Shown piece by piece: positions 22,301 through 34,300 of a stretch of 64,000 bases of DNA; the first letter of the stretch is position 1; every line of letters begins with the position of its first letter. The stretch covers positions 33,750,965 through 33,814,964 of the forward strand of contig NC_092628.1 in the NCBI RefSeq assembly GCF_039555335.1. The letters are read 5' to 3'. The DNA is from Amphiura filiformis (taxonomy: Eukaryota; Echinodermata; Ophiuroidea; Amphilepidida; Amphiuridae). The notes beneath the pieces are model-generated. The model saw only the letters and a list, made by a program, of their open reading frames with translations. It searched no databases and was not told where the DNA came from. The translations under genes were made by a program, and so were the position numbers.

Positions 22301-25300
22301 ACTCAACATTACCTTATATATGGAGTCCCGGATGGAATGTGATATTTTGCACCAGGATCGAAGTCTTTTGAGCTTCTTGCAATTGGAGGAACCAAACCCT
22401 GATATTTCAGTCTATATTCCCACCATTTATCATTGTAATCTTCTGGTTTAATGTTACCACGGAAGACTTGCCATCGCCATTTGTCAATCATTAAACCAAA
22501 TGGTAGGAAGGCAATTTTGGATAACGCAATCTTCATCTGATAGTTTATTGTGGCCTCTGAAATTAAATGAAAGAAATTCGTGAATATTTCAATAACATTA
22601 ATCGCCTTTATAGGGTACAGCTCAGTAAAAGAAAATTGAACTAGCGTCTACGGCTAGGGCAATTTAGGAAACAGCACTCGCCGGTCCATCCTAGGAAATA
22701 CCTACCACTTTTTCCTACCAAAGCTATACTTGGGCAACAGAAGTTAAAACAATATGCTTTTCCCTTAATTCTAAAATGGCGACCAAATCCTCAAAAACTC
22801 ATATAGCCTTAATATGTTATGGAACTATCATATTTTACCTTCAAATCACACACAGATATCAATGAGCATAATGTACAATTCATATATATCATGGGGCCAC
22901 ATCAAATGTGCGTTTGTCTCCAGGAAGTTGTCTCTGGGGCCCAAATTCTTAAATCTAAACTAGTGAAGTGATGTCAAACTTACCTTTACTCCTGGTTATG
23001 GTATCCAGCAAGTTAATTTTATGTAAGTAGTTTGGGGTGACAACAGATAGAGCTATGGTATCACCCACAGCCTCATGGAATCCAGGGTTGGCTCCACTAC
23101 GGAATATGACTGGTAGATCGGAGTACTGGAGGTAGTATTCACAATGACCCATCTCGTGGTGAATGGTGTACAGATCCTCCATGTCAACTTCGGTGCACAT
23201 TTTAATTCTACCATATAATATAAAAAGTAGTAAGTAGAATCATTTCCTTTTCTCTGATGACAAATTCAGTAATGTGTATTTGTACTGATACGAAGCTTTG
23301 CCTACTACTTTGGCTTTGGCAAACCTTTATTTATAATCACACTCATAATAATGGGTACCAATGGTAGTCTACAGTTATTCTTAAATAATTATTCAAGTTT
23401 CAAATTTTGGTACAAAAAAGGCAATTGTAGTGTATCCCATTTTATTTCAAGCTCTGTATTGCAATCAGCACAACTAATAATGTTTCACTGTAAGAGGTAG
23501 GAGCATAAGCTTTCCAATACACGAGCATATACATATCATCATTTTTTAATGCGATGGATACAATGTGATCCTAGGGATGATTATTTGTGTATACTTTAAA
23601 TTATTTTTGTATGTTTATACATAATTGTTAGAATCCGTTTGAATATCCTTCGTTTGCATCCTTTGTACGCACCATGTTGACGAGATCAAAATCGTGTTCA
23701 TGTTTTTTTTCTTTTGTTTTTGTTTTGTTTTGTTGTTGTTTTGGTTTTTTTTGTTGGTTTTTTTTGTTTCTTGTTTTTTGTGATTGCTTTTTCTGTTTTT
23801 GCACTGTGCTAAAACTGATCAAAGAAATTAACGTCGCCATTTATCAGAACCAAATGCAGTACCGATTAAAATTTAGAACATTTTCGAGAATCTTGCATGA
23901 CAAAAAACAGTTGTTGACAATCTTCGACAAAGTTACATATATAATAACAACATTTGTTTTACATAATATTTTTTACTTAACGTGGTGGGCACGGTGGCCG
24001 AGCGACTCATAATCGGAAGGTTGCGGATTCGAGCCCCGGTGATGTCATCGTGTTGTGCCCTTGAATAAGGCACTTTATCTCGATTACTCCTCTCCACCTA
24101 GGTATATAAATGGGTACCGGCATTCTTAAATGCTACCTAGGAAGGAACAGGCTCCCATTGAGGGGGTATGGCGATACCCCACCAGCAGTCACGGTAAACT
24201 GGTCTAATCGCTAACGAAAGAGAGATTGGCACTCCGTCCTGCAGGTTCGACTCTTTTACCTTTTTAACGCAAGTAACGTTTCTCTCTGTGTACTGTAATA
24301 TCCAGATCAACGCATATCCCATACAGAGAATTCTTATAATAAGACCCATCTTAATATTGATGGCGTCTTGCCCGGCTCACTGCAATCGTTTTAAATTTCC
24401 CGCCTCGCTAATTCCGGCCTGATTTGAGTTAGCTGAGGTAAAACGCCATCAACGGTAGTAAGGAGGTAGAGAAAACTCTTAATGATCCGCAGATGACACT
24501 CATTAAAACCCGGGGTCCCGCCCGGGGTTCTTACTTCTTTGTGGAAAGGTATGGGTACGGGGATATAACAGGCTCTTGTGTTGTGTACTCAGTTCGGAGT
24601 GCAAATTTCATAAATTTATACTGAGTACCTTTTCATAATGTTCTCCTCTAAAAAATGGAAAAAAAGTGCCAATGTTCATTTTTTTATTGCGCTATATTAA
24701 GGGATCTGGAATTAGCGTTTTGAGCGTTTCGACAGTATTTTTTGTGGGACATGAGAGCACATCAGACATATCGAATTGCATTCTGAATACGAAGAATGTC
24801 TTTCTGATATCAAATAATTTTCAATTTTTGAAATTCACGATATATTACAAATTTTATGACAAATTATTAAAATTTGATATTTTTCACATTTATAATATAT
24901 AACATAAAAGTTGATGATCAATTGAAAATGTTGACCTTTTATATTGAAGATATGGTTTTTTTCCCCAAAAGACCTAATTTCTTTTGGTGTTTTGGGAAAA
25001 AATCCATATCTTTAATACGAAAGGTCAAAATTTTCAATTGATCGTCGGCTTTTCATCCCACCTACATACACTTTAAGTATAAATCATCAGATTTATAAAG
25101 TTTATTTCGAGTACTGTTAAATATAAAAATATCAATTTTTAATAATTTGTCATAAAATTTGTATCATTGCGAATTTAAAAAATCAAAATTATTTGATATC
25201 AGAAGGACATTCTTCGTATTCAAAATGCAATTCGATATGTCTGATGTGCTTTAATGTCCCACAATAAACACTGTCCAAACGTTCATACCCCACCCCTTAA

Positions 25301-28300
25301 GGTTATGAATTATTTTTAAACTGTTGTGATTTGGTAGTTCACAGCATCTTACGAATGGTAGTGAGATTTGGCAAAAACTGCATTGCTCAATTCATAGCGA
25401 GCGTGTAGAAGAATAATTAAAATATCACAGCTATACTTTTATAGGTGCTGCAGTTCTTGAGTTACGTTGTAAAGAGGGCTGAAACAACAACATTTTTGTA
25501 TTAACGTACATAACTCATTAACAACAATAAATTAAGCAAGTTTGCAAAGTATACGATTTGTATAATGAACTTTTGCAAAACATCAAGTTGTTAATTTTCA
25601 ATAATATATTGATCTAGATAAAGAACATCGATTATGTTATGTTATGTTATGTTATGTTATGTTATGTTATGTTATGTCATGTCATGTCATGTTATCGTTT
25701 TTTTAGCAAGATGTGCGAACATTTCCAGAATTTAGCAATTGAATACATGAATCCAAAACCCACCCAAGTCCATGGGAAGTGATTTTGAGAAAAAAACCTG
25801 TGTATCATTTTAATTCCTTCAGTTAGATTTACCTGGTCGATATGGTAAGTTGTACGTGCAAATGGGTGGGTTAAACTGTATTAGGTATGACGATTAGCAT
25901 TTCAGGAATTTCGTGGGGTTCATTTTAAATTCTGGACTTGGGTGGTTTTTTGAATCATATACTAAGACAATAATGTTGGAATGAGATTACCACTAGTAAG
26001 ATAGTACAAAATAAAGCACACAGTTATGTATAATGTTGATAAGCATTCTGCCATGTAATATAAACCACACACTTTCCTTGATTAAACCCTTTTTTTTTCA
26101 AAAGTCACTCTACAGCAATTAATGTGTTACAAGTGGACTTTTATACATACTGGATTTCAATCAATGTGTTACAAGACTCAAATCATGGACTTGGGTTGAT
26201 TCTTTCATACATGCTATTTTTCACATGCTCAATAGACACAGAGGATGAATTTGAGTTGCTCTTTCATGCATATGACAGGCCTATGTATAGCAACACTTTC
26301 CCATGCTTAACTCAATTTGGCCAAAGTATGGACTTGGGTGGCTTTTGTATTCATATATTCAAATTTAAAGTCGAAGTTGGTATACTTTTGGAGTAAGTTT
26401 CTTTTCTTTCAAATGTGATATGTTAGCGAGATATATTCACTATGCTCATTTGTATTTACCGTACTTCACGATCTTTCATAAAGTCGTATGCAGAGGCGTG
26501 ACAAACCACATCTCTATCGTTTGGCTTCACAAACATTGAATATTTCCAAAAGTTTTCTGGCATAGGATCCATTCCAAGTGACACAAAGAATCTCTCTGCT
26601 ATCCTAAACATATAGGTCTGGTTGTACTTTTGTTCCAACATTGCATCTGTGACGTCTATTTCGTCCACATCTCGAAAGGGTTTAGCAATATCGTATATAT
26701 TATTCCATTGTTGGGCCCACATGTTACCTAAGATGTAAAGAATGAAGATTTTAACCTATAGTGTCATCTTTTTGTTATTAGACGTATTAATTAATTGTTA
26801 AGAATAGAACAACATGAACACTCTGATTCTTTCACTCACCTTTCTTTGCTTGTTTCAGTCAAAACCAAAAATTAATTGTTTGCTTGTCCACAAAACCGCT
26901 CAAGAAGGTGGGATCGGTTGGTCACATTATCTTGTTTTGTTTTTTAATTAGAACCCAAAACATGCATAATTAGCTTAAAATTAAATTATATGCGAATTGG
27001 TATAATCCATTGTAGTAGCGTAGCAAGGACTTTTTTGAGGGGGCAAAGCCAAATTTTCGGTCCTATTTGTCAATTTTGTTCCATTTTTAGTCATTTTAAA
27101 GATACTTTACTCTTTTCTGTGGGGGCAGTTCCCCCCCCCGGCTCCCTCTGGCTACGCCCCTGATTCTCCTCATACATGTTTTAAAACAGTTTAAAGACGA
27201 AATCAAAACTCGACCGCCGCGGCAGTCAGCCGCCAGTTGCTATTGTTTGAAAAAAATGGAAACCGGGCGGAACCCGACGGAACCGGCGGTCAACCGCCGG
27301 TCGAGTTTTGATTTCATGCCTTAGAATTGTAAAGGAACCGTAACGTGTGTGTTAAAATTCAGAAAGTGTGTTGTTTGCAAGGACCATATCCAAGAAGGGG
27401 ATTCTGTCACCAGTAATTCCAACAATTCCTCCCACAGGATCAGGGGCAACATCACCTGCACCACATCTAATGTAGTGTATCTCATTTCTTGCAGAGTTTG
27501 TGGTATACAGTATGTGGGAGAAACCAAGAATGCACTTAAGAAGCGGTTTTATGGACACCGGTCCACAGTCAACACCAAGAAGCTTGACACCCCTGTTGGT
27601 GATCACTTTAACCTCCCCAACCACTCTATCTCCGACATGATCCTTCAGGGGATTGAGTCTTTAGGTAACCGTCCTGACACCGTCCGTGCCAGCAGGGAGA
27701 AATTCTGGATGAAGCGCCTACGTACCATCCAGCCACATGGTCTCAACATCCAAGAGGGAAACGATTAACTTGGTTTTCATTATCATAATATTCCAACCAA
27801 CCCCCCCCAATTTTTTTTTCTTCCTATTTTGTTATTTATATTTTCCATCCACTTTATTATTTTAGTTTTTATTTCCTTTTACTTCCATCATCATGTATTA
27901 TGTTTTTGTAGTTTTATTTTTACCACACATTTTCATTTTTCTATTCAGCCCATTGTCTTCATTCATTTCCTTATCCCTCTCATCTCCATTCATGACATCC
28001 CACTTCCTGCCCCAATTGATAGTTCCCAGGAACCACTTATGTCTTCTATTGTCTTGCTAATTTCCTTTTCCTTTATGTCCATGTCACTATATATATGCAT
28101 GTTTGTGTGTTGTCTTGTCACTTTGCCTTTGATAAAGATCCTGCTAGGATCGAAAGCTCAGGCCCCTAAACTTTGAAATTTTACTTAAACAGGCTATTTT
28201 TGTGGATAAGCAGTTTACAACAGCTCACCTTTTAACATTATAATAATTCTCTGTTGCAGTATCCCCTTGTGGTGATCCTCCTTATCCATATTGTATATCG

Positions 28301-31300
28301 TATATTTGTTACTGTTATCTGTGTTAACCATTTTGCATGTTATTTTTTTACAGCTTTTTGCCATATATTAATTGTCATTTACACCCCTCTTTTTCAGCAT
28401 CCACGTGTACTATAGTTATATTTACCATGTCTAACCCAACATCTTTATTTCAGCAACTCAGGAAGACCAAACAGAAAGCCATGCGTTATTCTTTTCATCA
28501 AGATAACTACAGATTTTATTCCCACTCTCGCATTATTCCTACAGGCCTACAGATAAAATGTACACCAGCGCTGGGCACTCTCTCTGGTCCTCTACAGCAG
28601 AAGTGGAATCAACTGTTATATGGTACATCTATCCGTCTCATCAATATCCTAACTGAACATTGTGCTGCTTCTCTTGACAGTTTCTCTGATGAAATCACTG
28701 AACTCGAAGATGACCTGCGATCATGTTGTACAGAGGCCCAATGGGAACAGTTTAATAATGAGATAGATTTATGTTTGTCCACACAGAAAGCCGAACTTCT
28801 TGATCGCAGAAACAGGAAGATCCGTGGCATCTTGGAGAAACGTCAACAGCACAACAGAAGACGGTTTAGGCGTCCTGCAGCTACTAACCATGATAACGAA
28901 AACCTTCCCTCCACAGTCGTTAATTTATCATCCTCCTCTCTTTCCTCCGCTGAATTGGATCTTCTCTCCAAGGGCCTCAAGTTCTGTCCCACCCCTCCAG
29001 AGGTTAACCAGGTAGAACTCAGTCAGGATCTCACTCAATACTATCGTCGCATACGTCTACGGGAGTTTTTCCTTGATGAGCCAGCATCTGAACCTGAGCC
29101 TTTTCGCAAGAAAAGCAGTTGGGTCCCTCCCAAGAACAGGGTTCCAGCCATGGAGACATACGTGCAGGTTGTTAGTTCCCAAGTTAACAATTCTGCCAAT
29201 TCTTCCCACAGGACACATGACAACTTACCCCGTGAGGAACGCCAGGCACTCAAGTCTCTCAGAACCAGGACTGACATCATCATCAAGCCTGCTGATAAAG
29301 GATCTGCTGTAGTTGTCATGGATCGCCAAAAGTACATCGATGAGACCATGAAGCACCTCAACAATCGTACTAACTATGCTCTTGTTGATTCTGATCCTAC
29401 TGACTCTTTCTCTCAACAGATACAGACCACCCTGGATGACATGCATGCTCGTGATGAATTAACCGACAAAGCCCACGCATTTCTTTCTCCTACAGGTTCT
29501 AAAGCTGCTCGATTTTATCTCCTCCCCAAGATCCACAAGCCTGGAATCCTGGTCGACCCATTGTATCCGGTAATGGTTACCCCACTGAGAACATATCTCT
29601 CTACGTTGACCACTTCATTAAACCCCTTGTTTCACAGACTCCGTCATACATACACGACACCCCGGACTTTCTCAGGAAGCTTGAAGCCATCACGGACCAG
29701 ATCCCCAGCACTGCCATCATTGGCACTTGTGATGTGTCATCCCTGTATACTAATATCCCATTCAGTGAAAGAATTGCAGCTACCTGTGAAGCGCTGTCTA
29801 GAAGTGACCACACCAGTCCCCCCATTGATGATCTGAAGACTCTCATGAATCATGTACTAACTAAGAACAATTTCACCTTCATGGGAGAACACTATTTACA
29901 GGTATTTGGGACATCGATGGGGACCCGCATGGCACCGTCGTTCGCCTGCCTCTTCATGTCTAGGCTTGAAGAGCAGATGTTGGATGCTGCCCCTTGTCGT
30001 CCATGGATTTGGTGGAGGTACATTGACGATGTGTTTTTCATCTGGACCAGAGAAGAAGACAGCCTTCACACTTTCCTTGACCATGTCAATTCCTTCCACA
30101 GAACTATTAAATTCACATCTGAACTTTCTCACCACCAGGTCAACTTCTTGGATGTCACCATCAGAAAGGAAAATGACTCCTTGTCACAGATCTCTACACC
30201 AAGCCCACAGACAGTCACCAGTATCTACACTCTTCCAGTTGCCATCCCCAACATTGTAAAAGTGGTATAGCATACAGCCAAGCTCTCCGCCTCCGCCGCA
30301 TTTGTACTAATGATTCTGACTTTTCACAGCATGCTAGGGACCTCAAGAGGAACCTTACAACTAGGGGACACAGCGCACACAAAGTGCAGCAGGCCATCAA
30401 CAAGGTCAAATCTCTTCCCAGGTCAGATGTACTGAAGCAGAAGCCCAGAAGCCAAGACACCAATACCAGAGTCCCTCTTGTGGTCACTTTTCATCCTAAC
30501 CTCCCTCCTCTCCGCAGCATCACTAATGACAATCACCATATACTTCAAACCTCAGATCGGCTACAACGAGCGGTCCCCGATAACCCCATCCTGGCCTACA
30601 GGCGTCCCCGCAATCTTAGAGATCTTCTTGTGAGAGCTGAAGTCCCCCCTCTTTCTGATACTATTCCTTCCACACAACAGGGTACTGTCACATGTGATTC
30701 CAGGTGTGTTGTTTGCAAGGACCATATCCAAGAAGGGATTCTGTCACCAGTAATTCCAACAATTCCTCCCACAGGATCAGGGGCAACATCACCTGCACCA
30801 CATCTAATGTAGTGTATCTCATTTCTTGCAGAGTTTGTGGTATACAGTATGTGGGAGAAACCAAGAATGCACTTAAGAAGCGGTTTTATGGACACCGGTC
30901 CACAGTCAACACCAAGAAGCTTGACACCCCTGTTGGTGATCACTTTAACCTCCCCAACCACTCTATCTCCGACATGATCCTTCAGGGATTGAGTCTTTAG
31001 GTAACCGTCCTGACACCGTCCGTGCCAGCAGGGAGAAATTCTGGATGAAGCGCCTACGTACCATCCAGCCACATGGTCTCAACATCCAAGAGGGAAACGA
31101 TTAACTTGGTTTTCATTATCATAATATTCCAACCAACCCCCCCCCCCCAATTTTTTTCTTCCTATTTTGTTATTTATATTTTCCATCCACTTTATTATTT
31201 TAGTTTTTATTTCCCTTTTACTTCCATCATCATGTATTATGTTTTTGTAGTTTTTATTTTTACCACACATTTTCATTTTTCTATTCAGCCCATTGTCTTC

Positions 31301-34300
31301 ATTCATTTCCTTATCCCTCTCATCTCCATTCATGACATCCCACTTCCTGCCCCAATTGATAGTTCCCAGGAACCACTTATGTCTTCTATTGTCTTGCTAA
31401 TTTCCTTTTCCTTTATGTCCATGTCACTATATATATGCATGTTTGTGTGTTGTCTTGTCACTTTGCCTTTGATAAAGATCCTGCTAGGATCGAAAGCTCA
31501 GGCCCCTAAACTTTGAAAATTCAGAAAGGTAAAATAACACAAATAACTTTTCTGGATATTAGGGTCGGTATCATTTTCTCCGGCCGATTTTCAAAATAAG
31601 CGTAGGTCAGTGCAGGACAAGCAAACAACTTTTTGTGGTCTGATCCGTAGCTATTCGTGTGGCTGATGATCCGATCATTTGTTTGTTCGTCTCCTGTGTA
31701 CCTCTTTCAGTCCTCAGTCATTGGTATTTATGTACGTGTCTCGGTGTATTTTAATTTTAATTACAAACATATTAATATTACATTGTTTAGAGAATTCCTA
31801 TAGTCTTACCAAGTAAATGTGCAGGGATGGGTCCATATCGGTTTACTCGTCCTGGGTATTGTTCAGCAAGTCTACGTCGTATAAATGCGTGCAGTTGTTT
31901 GTACATTGGTTTAACCTCTTCATACAGAGCATCTACCATCTCTTCTAGACCATCGTTTGGGATTTCATAATCTTCCCGCCATAACTGACCTGCGTCTGTA
32001 GAGGACAAAATATATAACGAACACGATAGAAAATACAGCAGAGTCCATTATTTATTTTGATAGATAGTGCATAGGACGAATCATTGGGAATTTCCCAACG
32101 CCTTGAAGATTATGAAGCCTGTTGTTGGTAATTTACTTTCAGCAGGTAGTGTCAGGACCACGTGGATGAGATTGAAATTAGAACATGCCCAAACACAAAT
32201 TTATTGTTTTGTCAAATGAAATGTAAAAGAAAAAAAAGACTTTTATTGAAATTTATTTTTTGTGATTATCACCCAAATTTAATTGTACCGATTGTTTTTA
32301 CCACATACCTCCGTTTGGGGCAGCTACATTTTTCAATTCCACCCAATCTGGGTAAAGTTTTCCGATTTCACGCCCAACAGCATCGTGCCAACCTTTCCAA
32401 ACCCACAAATTCTCGTCGTAATCACGAGAATTTGCTATAATATCCTCTAATTCTGGTTCTAAGGTCAAACATTCCTTTTTGGTTGTGGGTTTCATCTCTC
32501 TCGTTGGGTATTTCTCTCCTTTTGGTCGACATACTTGGCCTTTTCCATAGATGTCAATCATTTCGGTTGAAACGTAATTTAACCGTCTAAAATAAACCAA
32601 CAAAACAAAGCCAAACTTGATAACCCTGCTTACAACTTAAAATGCGGGATGCGGCCTTCGCGGTTCAATTGTTTAGCTATAATTGTAACCAGCTTTAGCT
32701 TAACATACTTACGTTATGTAACCACGGGGTTGTGTTTTTAATTTTCCTTTTATCTTCGTTTTCTTGGCGTTTGGCTCGGTCCCTGGGATGATTTTAATCG
32801 GAGTCGGACCTCTTCATCATTTTTCAAAGCTTTTTGTCTCTCTCTTCCTCTCTTCCCTTTTTTAATTTATTAACACGTACATAATTTTGTGTTAGGAATT
32901 GTGCCAGGGGCGGAATCTCATGGATTTGGAAATTTCCTATAATCGTACAAATCCGGGTAACAAATTCTATATAAGAAGTGAAAATGTAAAAGTTATGGGT
33001 AAAATTCTCCAAATCATTATTATAATCCAAGACTAATCAAAATTCCCTTTAAAAGGGAAAGCCAGCCTCAATGTAGAAGAGGTCTTGTAATTAGTTTTGG
33101 TCAATGTGAAAGGCATTTTTAGCAGTAGCGTAGCCAGCGGGGGGGCAGGGGGGCAGAGTGGCCCCCCCATGACAAAAAAAATGAAAGAAAAAAAAGTGCC
33201 CCTCTGACAAAAAATAAAAGGGGAAAATCAGGAGGGCAAAGGAAAAGAAAAGGGGCAAGGAGCCCTTTTCTACCGAAATTCAGCCCGAAAATACACAATT
33301 TTTTCGCGCTACGCGCGCATATTGCAAAGATTAAGCCCTTTCCATCCTGATAAAGGGCGAAAATAGTGTAAAATACCAATTTTTTGCGCGCTACGCGCGC
33401 ACATCGTCCCAATAAAGCCTTTTGTCTCTATGTATTGTATGATGCAACAGTATTTTTTTTCCTCTGTGCCCCAAAATTTTTATTTTGCCCCCCTGACCAA
33501 AAAAGCTGGCTACGCCCCTGACAGTAGCATAGCAAGCGGGGGGGCAGGGGGGACAGAGTAACACCACAGAAAAAAAAATGAAAGAAAAAGTGCCCCTCTG
33601 ACAAAAAAATGAAAGAGAAAATCAGGAGGGCAAAGGAAAAGAAAAGGGCAAGGAGCCCTTTTCTAGCAAAATTCAGGGCCAAAATAGTGTAAAATACAAA
33701 ACATTGTAACAATAAACCCCCTTTTTTAGCCGGAAAATGGGCGAAAATAGTGTAAAATACCATTTTTTGCGCGCTACTCGCGCACATCATCCCAATAAGG
33801 CCCTTTTCGGGAAGCTCGAAGACATACAGTCTATATGTATTGTATGATGCAACTGCAATTTTTTTCGTCTGTGCCCCAAAAATTTTATTTTGCCCCCCCT
33901 GACCAAGAAAGCTGGCTACGCCCCTGCCCCCCCCTCCCCTATTTTAATGTTTCCACCGCCAATGATTTTACTTGTATTCAATATTGCCATACTGAAAAAG
34001 CACAAGACCAGCGGGTAAACAAGCAGAGATCTAACATAAAACAAGAAGAGACAAATGTGGCATCAGAATTCATAACGGAAGATTATTGAAAAAAAAGACA
34101 GTACTTAATTTCTATATAACTTGTTCATGTTTTGATTCAACAAATTCCACGGGGCCCATCAACAATATTACTAATTGTACTTTGTAATTCATATCTGACT
34201 TACTCTCGTTGTTTTGATTTGTTTAAATGATCTTCCCGTTGTTTGCTGTCGTCGAGCTTGCCACGTCGAACCATAAATTTGAAAATCCTATACAAAGTTG

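Larger units (their letters stand above)
23208..26459. other. Copy B intron 6
   Basis: Contains a T/G-rich low-complexity tract (23700-23800), the tRNA-headed SINE block (23980-24330, also in copy C), a TTAA-flanked fold-back (24697-25300), MITE member 3 and a pentanucleotide microsatellite. No coding exon seen. Confidence 0.65.
27367..31515 (+). mobile_element. Penelope-like retroelement with tandem partial copy, in copy B intron 5
   Basis: Penelope-like elements encode a reverse transcriptase fused to a GIY-YIG endonuclease and often insert as partial tandem copies. Here a 5'-truncated copy (27367-28177) precedes a nearly full copy (28178-31515), and a 13-bp direct repeat flanks the pair. 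RT motifs ([32 protein letters not shown]) and the endonuclease ([16 protein letters not shown]) are clear. It lies in the opposite orientation to the host gene. Copy C intron 5 (56420-57331) has no such insert, so it landed after that duplication or was lost there. Confidence 0.92.

Noticed and set aside
27829-28176. 115-residue hydrophobic frame after the first Penelope copy, repeated at 31073-31516
   Set aside because: This is the T-rich 3' untranslated part of the element, open by composition; it has no conserved start.
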